The notes under the pieces: generated by a model
What the model saw: only the letters and a program-made list of their open reading frames with translations
What the model was told of the DNA's origin: nothing
Databases searched by the model: none
Part shown: positions 45,501 through 54,376 of the stretch, piece after piece
How positions within the stretch are numbered: position 1 is the first letter of the stretch
How the letters are laid out: every line of letters starts with the position of its first letter
Made by a program: the position numbers and the translations under genes
From: Bordetella parapertussis
Lineage (GTDB): Bacteria > Pseudomonadota > Gammaproteobacteria > Burkholderiales > Burkholderiaceae_C
Direction of reading: 5' to 3'
NCBI GenBank assembly: GCA_945870575.1
Contig: CAMBSK010000012.1
Span: forward strand, 5,012-69,011
DNA: 64,000 nucleotides

Positions 45501-46076
45501 CTGGAGCAGTACCAGGACAAGGCTTACGCCAAACAGTACATGTCGTTCGTGCAGGATGTGCAGCAAAAAACCTCGGCGCAAGTCGCCGAAGCGGTGGCTC
45601 GCAATTTGTACAAATTGATGGCTTACAAAGACGAATACGAAGTCGCGCGCTTACACGTCGACCCGGTGTTTTTGCAGCGCATTGCCGACCAGTTTGAAGG
45701 TGACTTCACCCTCAACTACCACTTGGCGCCGCCCTTGATTTCCAAGAAAAACGACAAGGGCGAACTGGTCAAACAAAAATTCGGACCGTCCATGTTGACC
45801 GGCTTCAAACTGCTGTCGCGTTTGCGCTTTTTGCGCGGCGGTGTGTTCGATGTGTTCGGTTACACCGAAGAGCGCCGCGGCGAACGTGCTTTGATTGAAG
45901 AATACAAAGCCAGCATCAGCGAAGTGATGGCTTCGTTCACGCCGGACAAACATTCGCTGGCTTTAGAGATAGCCCGCATCCCTGAAAAAATCAAAGGCTA
46001 CGGCCATGTGAAAGAGCGCCACCTCAAAGCCGCACGCGAGCAATGGAACGGTTTACTGCATGCCTGGCGCGCTTGA
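42504..46076 (+). CDS. Indolepyruvate ferredoxin oxidoreductase, fused alpha/gamma form
   Basis: 1190 residues, the usual length of the fused proteobacterial form. The N-terminal pyrimidine-binding domain starts with FISGYRGSPLGNYDQALW. The TPP domain holds CSGCPHNTSTKVPEDS and GDGTYFHSGILAV. Around residues 670-730 there are cysteine clusters (CEGCGDCSSQSNC, CNKDQSCVKGFCP) for [4Fe-4S] centres. The gamma-type domain GVGGTGVITIGQLLGMAAHLEGK follows. It decarboxylates aryl or branched 2-oxo acids to acyl-CoA and is often found with phenylalanine or lignin-monomer breakdown. It precedes the PuuD-like gene by 75 bases. Confidence 0.94.
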   Translation: MNAPLPEHIRKALETVQLDDKYALEHGRAFMSGVQALVRLPMLQRQRDQLAGKNTAGFISGYRGSPLGNYDQALWSARKHLQAQQIVFQPGVNEELAATALWGTQQLGFAPPGNNKFDGVFGIWYGKGPGVDRTSDVFKHCNMAGTTAWGGVLAIAGDDHVSKSSTAAHQSDHIFKACGLPVFFPASVQEVLDFGLHGFALSRFAGVWAGMKTIQEIVESSATVDIDPQGLQIVIPEFDMPPGGLHIRWPDDALAQEARLFNYKWYAALAYIRANRLNHTVIRGPHDRFGLIASGKAYNDTRQALIDLGLDDNTCKRLGIRVHKVGVVWPLESQSTREFAEGLQEIVVVEEKRQLIEYQLKEELYNWPDAKRPRVLGKFDQVDGDSGGEWSAPNPISHTLLRSNADLSPALIAQAIAKRLKKMGLDADTTARIDAQLAVLEAKHNAMQVLEVKADRQPWFCSGCPHNTSTKVPEDSRAMAGIGCHFMSLWMDRSTTGFTQMGGEGVPWVGQQPFSNDQHIFANIGDGTYFHSGILAVRQSVAAGVNITYKILYNDAVAMTGGQPIGERAEGHSVIQIAQSMRAEGAKRIVIVTDEPEKYEPVGQNGVPGTLLGLPEGVAIEHRDDLDRVQRFMREIKGCTVIIYDQTCATEKRRRRKRGTMVDPAVRVVINEAVCEGCGDCSSQSNCLSVEPLETELGRKRSINQSTCNKDQSCVKGFCPSFVTVEGGQLRKKNKADNRRDPAQLGELPDPELPSLMRGVYPGGYGIVVAGVGGTGVITIGQLLGMAAHLEGKGIVTQDSAGLAQKGGATWSHVLIAQQQDEIRTTRVSTAAADLILGCDPIVTAGKETMVRMRPGRTRVAINGLATPTAAFVKNGAWANPSDSCLEDILQAVGNEPRNMGAFDANQVSTQLLGDSIFINPMVMGFAWQRGWIPLSQDAIMRAIELNGVQVEANKLAFTWGRWCAHDLAKVQALTQPLQVVNFKARESLQSILQKRMGWLEQYQDKAYAKQYMSFVQDVQQKTSAQVAEAVARNLYKLMAYKDEYEVARLHVDPVFLQRIADQFEGDFTLNYHLAPPLISKKNDKGELVKQKFGPSMLTGFKLLSRLRFLRGGVFDVFGYTEERRGERALIEEYKASISEVMASFTPDKHSLALEIARIPEKIKGYGHVKERHLKAAREQWNGLLHAWRA

Positions 46077-46151
46077 GCGTTGCCACCGCTTGAAGCACAG
46101 TCCCTGGTTCGGTTAAAGTGAACGCAGACAAACCGGTGAGGACACCGCGAG

Positions 46152-46922
46152 ATGACAGCCAAGCAATTACTGGTCTGGACACCTGCCGACCATAGGCTAC
46201 TCGGGCAAGGCAACAACGCCATGCCTTATCTCGTATTGGGTGACAAATACGCGCGCGCCTTGCGCGACTGTGCCGGCGCCCAGGCCTTGCTGCTGCCCTT
46301 GGCCGACCCTGCTGACATTGCATATTGGCTGGACATGGTGGACGGCGTCATGCTGACCGGCTCGCCCTCTAACGTACACCCTAGCTATTTCGGTGAAACC
46401 GTGGCGGATGGCACCTTGCCCTTGGACCGCGAGCGCGATTCACTCACGCTGGCATTGGTACGCGCCTGTGTGGCCCAAGCCATTCCCTTGCTGGGCATAT
46501 GCCGGGGCTTTCAGGAAATGAATGTGGCGCTGGGCGGCAGTTTGTTGCAGCAAGTGCACTTGACCTGCGGCAAAAACGACCACCGCGACCCGCCAAATGA
46601 ACCGTTCGAGGTGCAATACGGGCCAAGCCACGAGATTGAATTACAAGCCGGATCGCTGCTGGCGCAACTGGCCGGCAGCTTGCGCGTCAAAGTAAATTCT
46701 TTGCACGGCCAGGGGGTGGGACGCCTGGCTGATGGTTTGCAAGCCATCGCCCATGCAGACGACGGACTGGTCGAAGCCTTTCAGGTGAAAAACGCCCCTG
46801 GTTTTACCTTGGGCGTGCAATGGCATCCCGAATGGCGCTGCCATGAAAATCCGTTTTATTCTGCGATTTTCAATGCGTTTTCACAGGCCATGCAGGAGAG
46901 GCGGCGCGACCGACTGCGTTGA
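46152..46922 (+). CDS. Gamma-glutamyl-gamma-aminobutyrate hydrolase family (class I GATase-like)
   Basis: 256 residues. The nucleophile elbow LGICRGFQEMNVALGG contains the catalytic Cys, and the partner His-Glu is in LGVQWHPEWR. GVMLTGSPSNVHPSYFGE is the oxyanion region. It is PuuD-like and would hydrolyse gamma-glutamyl-GABA in putrescine breakdown. The following glutamine-synthetase-like gene, 48 bases on, would make the gamma-glutamyl amine, which supports this role. Confidence 0.88.
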   Translation: MTAKQLLVWTPADHRLLGQGNNAMPYLVLGDKYARALRDCAGAQALLLPLADPADIAYWLDMVDGVMLTGSPSNVHPSYFGETVADGTLPLDRERDSLTLALVRACVAQAIPLLGICRGFQEMNVALGGSLLQQVHLTCGKNDHRDPPNEPFEVQYGPSHEIELQAGSLLAQLAGSLRVKVNSLHGQGVGRLADGLQAIAHADDGLVEAFQVKNAPGFTLGVQWHPEWRCHENPFYSAIFNAFSQAMQERRRDRLR

Positions 46923-46970
46923 AGGAAATAAAGCTATTCGCCTCTTTCTTTCATCAACGAGACCTGCGCC

Positions 46971-48350
46971 ATGACCACTGCGAATAACAACCAGAACATC
47001 AAAACCTTTGCCGATCTTGAACATTGGCTGAACGAAAGACGCGTCACCGAAGTCGAATGCCTGGTGCCTGACCTGACCGGCGTGGCGCGCGGGAAAATCT
47101 TGCCCCGCGAAAAATTCACCGAAGACCGCGGCATGCGCCTGCCCGAAGCCGTGGTCGCCATGGGCGTGACCGGTAACTTACCCGAGTCGGGACCTTATTA
47201 CGATGTCATCCAATCGCATGACCGCGACATGCATTTGATGCCGGATCCCTCCACCGTGCGCATCGTGCCTTGGGCGACAGATCCGACGGCGCAGGTGATT
47301 CACGATTGCTACGACCGCCACGGTAAGCTGGTGCCCTTTGCGCCGCGCAGCGTGCTGCGCCATGTGTGTGATTTGTACGCCGCCGAGGGCTGGGACCCGG
47401 TGGTGGCACCCGAGCTGGAGTTTTACTTGCTGGCGCGCAACACCGACCCGAATACCTTGCTCAGACCGCCTATCGGGCGCAGTGGCCGCGCCGAAACCTC
47501 GCGCCAGGCCTACAGCATTGATGCGGTCAACGAATTCGACCCGTTGTTTGAAGAGTTGTACGAACACTGCGAAAAAATGGGCTTGAACGTCGACACCTTG
47601 ATTCACGAAATCGGCGCAGGTCAAATGGAAATCAATTTTTTCCACGACCACCCGCTAGGTCTGGCTGACGAGGTGTTTTTCTTCAAACGCACGGTGCGAG
47701 AAACCGCGCTGCGCCACGACATGTACGCCACTTTCATGGCCAAGCCCATCGCCGGTGAACCCGGCAGCGCCATGCACATACACCAAAGTATTTTGGACAA
47801 GGTCACCGGCCAGAATATCTTCAGCCGCGCAGACGGCGAGCCGTCCGAGGCCTTCTACCATTTCATCGGCGGCTTACAGCGTTACATCCCCTCGGCCATG
47901 GCCCTGGTCGCGCCCTATGTCAACAGCTACCGGCGGCTGGCGCGCCGCACCTCGGCGCCTATCAATATCGAATGGGGACACGACAACCGCACCGTCGGCA
48001 TACGCTCTCCGATTTCTCCGCCGGCCGCGCGGCGGGTGGAAAACCGGGTCATAGGTGCAGACGCCAACCCGTATGTGGCCATGTCCATGACGCTGGCCTG
48101 CGGCTATTTAGGGTTGAAAAACAAGCTTCAACCTAAGGACGAAATGAAAGGCGACGCCTACACCGCTCCCTATGCGCTGCCGCGCAGCCTGGGCGAGGCG
48201 CTAGATTTGTTGCGCCGCGATAAAGACTTGCACGATGTGCTGGGCGCAGCCTTCATCAAGGTTTACACAGAAACCAAGGAATGTGAATTCGAAGAGTTCA
48301 TGGAAGTCATTTCCCCCTGGGAGCGCGAGCATTTGTTGTTGCATGTCTGA
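46971..48350 (+). CDS. Glutamine synthetase family protein (gamma-glutamylpolyamine synthetase-like)
   Basis: 459 residues. Glutamine synthetase core signs are GAGQMEINFFHDHPLGLAD, AKPIAGEPGSAMHIHQSI (metal and glutamate loop) and NRTVGIRSPISPPAARRVENR. The short N-terminal domain ECLVPDLTGVARGKILPREKF is typical of PuuA/GlnA-type enzymes rather than true GlnA, and the adenylylation-type tyrosine region is not conserved. Together with the PuuD-like enzyme it probably runs gamma-glutamylation of putrescine or a similar amine. Exact substrate is inferred. Confidence 0.88.
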   Translation: MTTANNNQNIKTFADLEHWLNERRVTEVECLVPDLTGVARGKILPREKFTEDRGMRLPEAVVAMGVTGNLPESGPYYDVIQSHDRDMHLMPDPSTVRIVPWATDPTAQVIHDCYDRHGKLVPFAPRSVLRHVCDLYAAEGWDPVVAPELEFYLLARNTDPNTLLRPPIGRSGRAETSRQAYSIDAVNEFDPLFEELYEHCEKMGLNVDTLIHEIGAGQMEINFFHDHPLGLADEVFFFKRTVRETALRHDMYATFMAKPIAGEPGSAMHIHQSILDKVTGQNIFSRADGEPSEAFYHFIGGLQRYIPSAMALVAPYVNSYRRLARRTSAPINIEWGHDNRTVGIRSPISPPAARRVENRVIGADANPYVAMSMTLACGYLGLKNKLQPKDEMKGDAYTAPYALPRSLGEALDLLRRDKDLHDVLGAAFIKVYTETKECEFEEFMEVISPWEREHLLLHV

Positions 48351-48379
48351 AAAACCAAAACATATGGCCGATGAAAGCT

Positions 48380-48413
48380 GACGCTTTATTTGCGTCGCCC
48401 GCCATAAAGCGTC
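48380..48413. terminator. Inverted repeat between convergent genes, probable bidirectional terminator
   Basis: Perfect 10-bp inverted repeat GACGCTTTAT / ATAAAGCGTC with a 14-base loop. There is no T-run after it, but it is the only structure between the convergent puuA-like and dmeF genes. Confidence 0.5.
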
Positions 48414-48516
48414 GACAGGTGTATACCTCTGCCATGCAGGCGCTTGACAGCGCGTAATACATGCACACGTTCACTGATACGCATAGACAGCCCGGTGTGA
48501 ACAACGGACTTGCCGC

Positions 48517-49557
48517 TCAAAGCTTGCGCTGGTAGCGGTGTATTTCTATGGTCGAGTGCACAATTTCCTCGTGCACCGACAAGCGCTCGCGCACCATGGT
48601 CGGCGTCAATTCAGGCTCTTGCGTGACCACGGTCAGCGCACACGAGAACACCTGCTTGCCGACCCGCCACACATGTAAATCGGTGACCCGGGTTTGCGGG
48701 CTGGTTTCAATGGCTTCGCGAATTTCTTCCACCAGCGGGTGATCCATTTCACGGTCGAGCAACACCTTGCCGGTGTCGGCCAGCAAGCTACGCGCCCAGA
48801 CCGCCACCAGCGCCGCGCCGACCAGACCCATGACCGGGTCTAGCCATGACCAACCGTACCACCAGCCGCCCAGTAACGCGATGATGGCCAGCACCGAGGT
48901 GAATGCGTCGGCGATGACATGCACATACGCAGATTTCAAATTCAAGTCAAGGTGATGGCCGTGCCCATGTCCGTGACCATGACCATGACCGTGACCGTGA
49001 CCATGACCGTGGTTAGGTTCGCGGGTGATTTCTACGTGTGGCTTTTCGTGCGCGGCATTTGCGCTCTGTTGCTTTGATTGTGCAGCGGTTGGCGGGTGGA
49101 GATGCGCACGCCCCAAAATCAAAGCGCACACCACATTCACCGCAAGACCTAGCACCGCCACGGCAATGGCTTCGGCGTATTGAATCGGTTGCGGTGACCA
49201 GATGCGCTCTAGCGAACCGAACACCATCATCAAGGCCACACCGAGCAACACAATCGCACTCGCAAACCCCGCCAGAACTTCAATCTTCCAACTGCCAAAT
49301 GCAAAACGCGGATCGCGTGTGTACTTGCGAGCCGTCGCATAGGCTGTGGCGGACAAGCCGATCGCCAGCACATGTGAGCTCATGTGCCAGCCGTCGGCCA
49401 GCAAAGCCATGGAGTTGAACCACCAGCCTGCCCATATTTCGATCACCATCGTCACCAGCGTGATCCACATCACCAGCCGCGTGCCGCGCTCTGCCGCCTG
49501 ACTGCCTTCGTCAAACACATGGTCGTGCAGCAAGTCGGAGAGGGTGTCGTTGTGCAT
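48517..49557 (-). CDS. dmeF: Cation diffusion facilitator, DmeF-like (Co/Ni efflux)
   Basis: 346 residues from ATG 49557, one base after the lipA stop. The frame is open further upstream inside lipA but is not conserved there. Six membrane helices with the zinc-site pattern HMSSHVLAIG in helix 2 and HVIADAFTSVLAI in helix 5 fit CDF exporters. The cytoplasmic loop is an extreme (His-Gly) repeat of about ten units ending HHLD, as in DmeF proteins for cobalt and nickel. The C-terminal metal-sensing domain (VTDLHVWRVG) is present. The repeat is encoded by near-identical hexamers. Confidence 0.87.
   Translation of the reverse strand: MHNDTLSDLLHDHVFDEGSQAAERGTRLVMWITLVTMVIEIWAGWWFNSMALLADGWHMSSHVLAIGLSATAYATARKYTRDPRFAFGSWKIEVLAGFASAIVLLGVALMMVFGSLERIWSPQPIQYAEAIAVAVLGLAVNVVCALILGRAHLHPPTAAQSKQQSANAAHEKPHVEITREPNHGHGHGHGHGHGHGHGHGHHLDLNLKSAYVHVIADAFTSVLAIIALLGGWWYGWSWLDPVMGLVGAALVAVWARSLLADTGKVLLDREMDHPLVEEIREAIETSPQTRVTDLHVWRVGKQVFSCALTVVTQEPELTPTMVRERLSVHEEIVHSTIEIHRYQRKL
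48952..49013 (-). repeat. Simple repeat encoding the His-Gly loop of dmeF
   Basis: On the plus strand the sequence runs through about nine copies of a hexamer CC(G/A)TGA or close variants, reading (CAT/CAC)(GGN) on the coding strand. Copy number could change by slippage without breaking the frame, because the unit is 6 bases. Confidence 0.75.
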
Positions 49558-49558
49558 A

Positions 49559-50542
49559 TCAGTCTGCGTGATGCATTGCCGCATGCGATTGCTGATCCGC
49601 GTGGTAACTAGACCTGACCATGGGCCCGACCGCTGCGTGCGTGAACCCCATGGCGTACGCGCGTTCTTCAAACATCTTGAAAGTCTCGGGATGCACATAA
49701 CGCTTGACCTGCAAATGGTGGCTGCTGGGCGCCAGGTACTGGCCGAGCGTCAGCATGTCGATATGGTGGTCGCGCATGTCTTGCATGGTTTGCAAAATTT
49801 CTTCATCGGTTTCGCCCAGTCCCACCATCAAACCGCTTTTGGTCGGCACGTGCGGAAACAGCGCTTTGAATTTTTTCAACAGGTTCAGGCTGAACGCATA
49901 GTCGCTGCCCGGGCGCGCTTCTTTGTACAAGCGCGGCACGGTTTCCAAGTTGTGGTTCATCACGTCTGGCGGCGCTTCTTTCAAGATGTTCAAAGCGCGG
50001 TCGTCGCGGCCACGAAAGTCGGGCACCAAGACTTCAATTTGTGTGTTCGGTGACAGCGCGCGGGTCTGGCGTATGCAGTCCACAAAATGTGCGGCGCCGC
50101 CGTCGCGCAAATCGTCCCGGTCCACGCTGGTGATGACCACGTAGTGCAGTTTCAAAGCCGCAATCGTGTTGGCCAGGTTCAGCGGCTCGTTCGCGTCCAG
50201 CGGGTCCGGGCGGCCATGGCCGACATCGCAAAACGGGCAACGGCGCGTGCATTTGTCGCCCATGATCATGAAGGTCGCCGTGCCCTTGCCAAAACATTCG
50301 CCGATGTTCGGGCAGGAGGCCTCTTCGCACACGGTCACCAGCTTGTTAGCCCGCAAAATGTCTTTGATTTCGCCAAAGCGTGAATTCGGTGAACTGGCTC
50401 TGACACGTATCCAATCCGGCTTTTTCAGCGTTTCGCCGGTGTGCACCACTTTGACGGGAATGCGCGAGACTTTGTCCGAGGACTTTTGTTTGGCGCTGGC
50501 GTCATAAGCCGGTGCGGTGTCAGGTACTTGTGGTGCTGTCAT
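49559..50542 (-). CDS. lipA: Lipoyl synthase
   Basis: 327 residues. The auxiliary cluster motif [12 protein letters not shown] and the radical-SAM motif [10 protein letters not shown] are intact, with the C-terminal [12 protein letters not shown] serine that ligates the auxiliary cluster. It inserts two sulfurs into protein-bound octanoyl groups. It comes 13 bases after lipB and runs directly into dmeF. The order ybeD, lipB, lipA is a standard lipoylation block. Confidence 0.97.
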   Translation of the reverse strand: MTAPQVPDTAPAYDASAKQKSSDKVSRIPVKVVHTGETLKKPDWIRVRASSPNSRFGEIKDILRANKLVTVCEEASCPNIGECFGKGTATFMIMGDKCTRRCPFCDVGHGRPDPLDANEPLNLANTIAALKLHYVVITSVDRDDLRDGGAAHFVDCIRQTRALSPNTQIEVLVPDFRGRDDRALNILKEAPPDVMNHNLETVPRLYKEARPGSDYAFSLNLLKKFKALFPHVPTKSGLMVGLGETDEEILQTMQDMRDHHIDMLTLGQYLAPSSHHLQVKRYVHPETFKMFEERAYAMGFTHAAVGPMVRSSYHADQQSHAAMHHAD

Positions 50543-50555
50543 GGAAACCTTGGGG

Positions 50556-51257
50556 TTAAGGCATTAAAGAGGTGGCAAGCTTGCTGCCCAGCACATCAGC
50601 CATGTCTTGCCAGCTGACTTCAACACCTATTGTAAAAAGATCGGTGGTCGCCAGCCCTGCGTAACCGCAGGGGTTGATACGCTCAAAGGGTGACAAGTCC
50701 ATGTGCACATTGAGCGCCACGCCATGGTAGGCGCAATGCCGACTGACTTTGACACCGAGCGCGGCGATTTTGGCCAGACCCGTGAAGTCCGGCAAGCCAG
50801 CAGATTGGCCGTGCTGCGGGCGCGACGGCAGCCGCGCATGGTCAAACGGTGCATCCGGGCGCACATAAATACCGGGCGCACCCGCGACCCGGTGGCCGGT
50901 GACGCCGACATGCGCCAAGGTTTTCAGCACCGCGTCTTCAATCCGGTAAACATATTCTTTGACAAAGTAACCGGCGCGTTTCAAGTCGATCAGCGCATAA
51001 GCCACCACCTGGCCCGGCCCGTGAAACGTGATTTGCCCGCCCCGGTTGCTGGCGATCAGCGGGATATCGCCAGCCCATAAAAGATGTTCTTGCTTGCCCG
51101 CCAAGCCTTGGGTGAACACAGGTGGGTGCTGGCACAGCCAGATTTCATCCGGCGTGTGTTCGTTGCGGCGCGCCGTGAAATCCTGCATGGACAGCAGGCA
51201 TTGTGCATATTCCAAGCTTCCCAGGTGCTTCAAAACAGGCGTGCATGGCGCTGACAC
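50556..51257 (-). CDS. lipB: Octanoyltransferase LipB
   Basis: 233 residues from GTG 51257, which overlaps the ybeD stop (TAGTG). The signature [22 protein letters not shown], the catalytic Lys in [17 protein letters not shown] region and the catalytic Cys in INPCGYAGL are present. It moves octanoyl from ACP to lipoyl domains, feeding LipA. The GTG start is supported by the overlap and by family alignment at the N-terminus. Confidence 0.95.
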   Translation of the reverse strand: MSAPCTPVLKHLGSLEYAQCLLSMQDFTARRNEHTPDEIWLCQHPPVFTQGLAGKQEHLLWAGDIPLIASNRGGQITFHGPGQVVAYALIDLKRAGYFVKEYVYRIEDAVLKTLAHVGVTGHRVAGAPGIYVRPDAPFDHARLPSRPQHGQSAGLPDFTGLAKIAALGVKVSRHCAYHGVALNVHMDLSPFERINPCGYAGLATTDLFTIGVEVSWQDMADVLGSKLATSLMP

Positions 51258-51526
51258 TAAAGCACCACCTTCACCAGCGGGTGTGAGCTGAGCGTGCGGT
51301 AGAGCTCATCGAGTTGCTCGCGGTTGTGCATGTGCACGGTCAGGGTGAGACCCAAGTATTTGCCGCCTTTGCTTTCCCGGGTTTCGATAGAGCTTTCCTG
51401 CCAAGACGGGTCAAATTGACGCGCTACAAAGCTGATCGCCGGGATAAAGCCGTCCACATTCAAACCCATGACTTTGATTGGGAAATCGCAGGGGTATTCA
51501 ATCAAACTGTCTGTGGTTTCGGCCAT
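51257..51526 (-). CDS. ybeD: YbeD family protein (DUF493)
   Basis: 89 residues from ATG 51526; the upstream open frame to 51658 overlaps the divergent atpI and is not conserved. The segments [53 protein letters not shown] and the final KVVL fit DUF493, a small ACT-like fold protein. It is commonly placed just upstream of lipB and is thought to be regulatory. It is divergent from the ATP synthase operon. Confidence 0.9.
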   Translation of the reverse strand: MAETTDSLIEYPCDFPIKVMGLNVDGFIPAISFVARQFDPSWQESSIETRESKGGKYLGLTLTVHMHNREQLDELYRTLSSHPLVKVVL

Positions 51527-51617
51527 ATGAAGGGTTTTTTCAGGATGATGCGGGAAAGCCCTATAAGATACCCTACAATCAGAGGCTTTGCTGCATTTAG
51601 GGGCGTCGCGGATAACC

Positions 51618-52130
51618 ATGACAAAAGCACCTTTAGACAGCAAAAACCATTCGACCACAGAAGTTGAAGATGAGCCCCAAGAGGCGGAATTTCAACCCTG
51701 GAGCGCTGAACAAGCTCAAGCTTGGCGACAAGGTCACCCTGCATTTTCTGTCTGGCGGGTGTTGGCGGTGCAAGTGCTGGTGGCGCTGGTTTTTGCCACA
51801 GCAGTTGCGTTTTGGTTTGCAAGCGGTTCCATTTGGTTGTCTTGGATGTACGGTGCGATGACAGTGGTGGTTCCCGCCGCGCTGTTTGCCAGAGGGTTGA
51901 CCTCACGCAAAGCATCTTTGAATGCCATGGCTGCGGCGCTCGGCCTGATGGTGTGGCAAGGCGTGAAATGGATGATGGCAGTGTTGTTCTTGGTGCTTGC
52001 GCCAAGAATAGTTCCAGAATTAAGTTGGCCCGCCATGTTGGCGGGCCTGGTTGTGACGATGAAGGTGTATTGGCTGGCGTTGTTGTGGGGCAGATCCGCA
52101 ACCGCCGACTCCCCTTCCACCACTTTGTAA
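51618..52130 (+). CDS. atpI: ATP synthase subunit I (AtpI)
   Basis: 170 residues from ATG 51618. A polar N-terminus of about 55 residues leads to four membrane helices, including [24 protein letters not shown] and a later [25 protein letters not shown]. AtpI helps assemble the c-ring and is usually the first gene of the operon, as here. It precedes atpB by 10 bases. Confidence 0.85.
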   Translation: MTKAPLDSKNHSTTEVEDEPQEAEFQPWSAEQAQAWRQGHPAFSVWRVLAVQVLVALVFATAVAFWFASGSIWLSWMYGAMTVVVPAALFARGLTSRKASLNAMAAALGLMVWQGVKWMMAVLFLVLAPRIVPELSWPAMLAGLVVTMKVYWLALLWGRSATADSPSTTL

Positions 52131-52140
52131 AGAGTTGAAC

Positions 52141-52986
52141 ATGGCGGATACGAGTACGCTGACTGCTGGAGATTACATTGGTCATCACCTGACCCATCTT
52201 CAAAGCAAGCCCATGGGCGGCGTGATTGATTTTTCAGTGGTCAATCTGGACTCCATTTTTTGGTCTGTGCTCTTAGGCCTTATCGGTTCTTTTTTCCTTT
52301 GGCGCGCCGCGCGCACGGCCACTTCCGGCGTGCCAGGACGATTCCAGGCGGCAGTGGAAATATTGTTTGAAATGGTCGACACCCAAGCCAAGGGCATTGT
52401 GCACAACGCCGAAAGCCGAAAGCTGGTGTCACCTTTGGCCTTGACCGTGTTTGTTTGGATTTTTCTGCTCAACAGCATGGACTTTTTGCCTGTCGACCTG
52501 TTTCACAAAATCTTTGAATGGACTGGCTTGGACCACAGCATCCATTATTTCCGCGTGGTGCCTACGGCTGATTTGTCCACCACTTTGGGCATGTCGGTGT
52601 CAGTGTTGCTGATTTGTTTGTTCTACAACATCAAGATCAAAGGCATTGGCGGCTGGTTCCACGAACTCACTACCGCACCGTTTGGCGCGCACCCTATTTT
52701 GTGGCCCATCAATTTCGGTTTCCAAATGATTGAATTTGTCGCCAAAACCGTCTCTCACGGTATGCGACTGTTTGGCAATATGTACGCCGGTGAACTGATT
52801 TTCATGCTGATCGCCCTCATGGGTGGTGCCGCGGCCATGAGCCTGAGTGGCATTTTGCTGCCAATTGGCCACATCATCGCCGGCTCCATCTGGGCCATCT
52901 TCCACATCTTGATTGTCGCGTTGCAAGCCTTTATTTTCATGATGTTGACCCTGGTCTACATCGGGCAAGCACACGACGCTCACTGA
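52141..52986 (+). CDS. atpB: ATP synthase F0 subunit a
   Basis: 281 residues from ATG 52141. Five or six membrane helices are present, with the essential arginine in [20 protein letters not shown] and the family motif [14 protein letters not shown] before it. It forms the proton half-channels beside the c-ring in the inner membrane. Confidence 0.95.
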   Translation: MADTSTLTAGDYIGHHLTHLQSKPMGGVIDFSVVNLDSIFWSVLLGLIGSFFLWRAARTATSGVPGRFQAAVEILFEMVDTQAKGIVHNAESRKLVSPLALTVFVWIFLLNSMDFLPVDLFHKIFEWTGLDHSIHYFRVVPTADLSTTLGMSVSVLLICLFYNIKIKGIGGWFHELTTAPFGAHPILWPINFGFQMIEFVAKTVSHGMRLFGNMYAGELIFMLIALMGGAAAMSLSGILLPIGHIIAGSIWAIFHILIVALQAFIFMMLTLVYIGQAHDAH

Positions 52987-53024
52987 TTTCCGTTTTTTCT
53001 CAACCTTTCCATCACCTTGCTTAG

Positions 53025-53282
<258 letters not shown>

Positions 53283-53313
53283 TCCATTCAACCGCCCATA
53301 GAGAGGTGTTGAC

Positions 53314-53784
53314 GTGAGTATCAACGCAACCCTGTTTGTTCAAGCGATTGTTTTTGCCATTCTGGTTTGGTTCACGATGAAATTCGTGTGGCCGCCGATT
53401 GCAAATGCGCTGGATGAACGTGCTGAAAAAATCGCCCATGGCCTCAAAGCTGCGGAGCACGCACACATCGAACTCACCAATGCGCACAAGCATGTTGAGG
53501 TCGAGTTGGCGAAAAACCGCTCCGAAGCGGCCACCCGTTTGGCTGAAGCAGAGCGCCGTGCCACCAACATCATTGACGAAGCTAAGTTCAAAGCCACTGA
53601 AGAAGCCAACAAAATCATTGCTGCTGCGCATGCCGAAGCCGAACAGGCCATGCTCAAAAGCAAAGAACTGCTGCGCGACCATGTGGCTGTGCTGGCTGTC
53701 AAAGGGGCAGAGCAAATTCTGCGCAAAGAAGTCAACGCTTCTGTGCACGCCGATTTGTTGAGTCGCCTCAAAACGGAACTTTGA
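53314..53784 (+). CDS. atpF: ATP synthase F0 subunit b
   Basis: 156 residues from GTG 53314 (GAGAGG upstream). One N-terminal membrane helix, [22 protein letters not shown], is followed by a long charged helix rich in Ala, Glu and Lys (about 30-150) that forms the peripheral stalk dimer. Confidence 0.95.
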   Translation: MSINATLFVQAIVFAILVWFTMKFVWPPIANALDERAEKIAHGLKAAEHAHIELTNAHKHVEVELAKNRSEAATRLAEAERRATNIIDEAKFKATEEANKIIAAAHAEAEQAMLKSKELLRDHVAVLAVKGAEQILRKEVNASVHADLLSRLKTEL

Positions 53785-53796
53785 GGACACGACCCC

Positions 53797-54327
53797 ATGG
53801 CTGAAATCGCAACTATTGCCCGTCCTTATGCCGAAGCCTTGTTCAAGGTGGTGCATGCTCAGGCTGCGCAAGCTGTTGAATGGCTGGATGCGCTGGCTAT
53901 GGTTGCTGCCGACCCCGGTTTGCAGCAATTTGCCCATGACCCCAAGGTCAGTCACCGCCAAGTGCTCGAGTTGATTGCGCAGGTTGGCCCGAAAAGCCTA
54001 CCGGCCGCTGGCTTGAACTTTTTAACCACCTTGGTTGAAAACGGCCGCTTGTCCGTGCTGCCTGAAATTGCTGTGCAATTCCACGCACTGGTGGACGCTC
54101 AAAGCGGTGTCCGCAAGGCGGTGGTGCACAGTGCTTTCCCTATCGAGGGCGCGGCCCTTGACGAATTGACCAAGGTGTTTGAAAAGCGCTTTGGCCACAA
54201 ACTCAATGTGCAAGTGGCGCTCGAGCCAGAGCTCATTGGGGGTGTGCGAGTGGTGGTCGGCGACGAGGTGCTTGATACCTCTGTCAAAGCCCGTTTGGAA
54301 CAAATGAAAGTCGCGCTGACCGCCTGA
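53797..54327 (+). CDS. atpH: ATP synthase F1 subunit delta
   Basis: 176 residues. The N-terminal helical domain begins with [12 protein letters not shown], and the C-terminal part ends with [26 protein letters not shown], both typical of the OSCP/delta family. It joins the stalk to the F1 head. It lies 12 bases after atpF. Confidence 0.95.
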   Translation: MAEIATIARPYAEALFKVVHAQAAQAVEWLDALAMVAADPGLQQFAHDPKVSHRQVLELIAQVGPKSLPAAGLNFLTTLVENGRLSVLPEIAVQFHALVDAQSGVRKAVVHSAFPIEGAALDELTKVFEKRFGHKLNVQVALEPELIGGVRVVVGDEVLDTSVKARLEQMKVALTA

Positions 54328-54376
54328 GCAATCCCGCTCTTGCACATCAGCCTTACATAGGAAGAAGGAAAGAGTC

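Noticed and set aside
43263..45581. A 772-codon open frame on the minus strand opposite the indolepyruvate oxidoreductase gene
   Set aside because: It is antisense to a well-conserved protein, its translation is rich in His, Arg and Val without domains, and it arises from codon bias of the real gene.
48952..49013. CRISPR or intergenic satellite in the GTGACC-like repeat
   Set aside because: It lies in frame within dmeF and codes for the His-Gly loop usual in that family.
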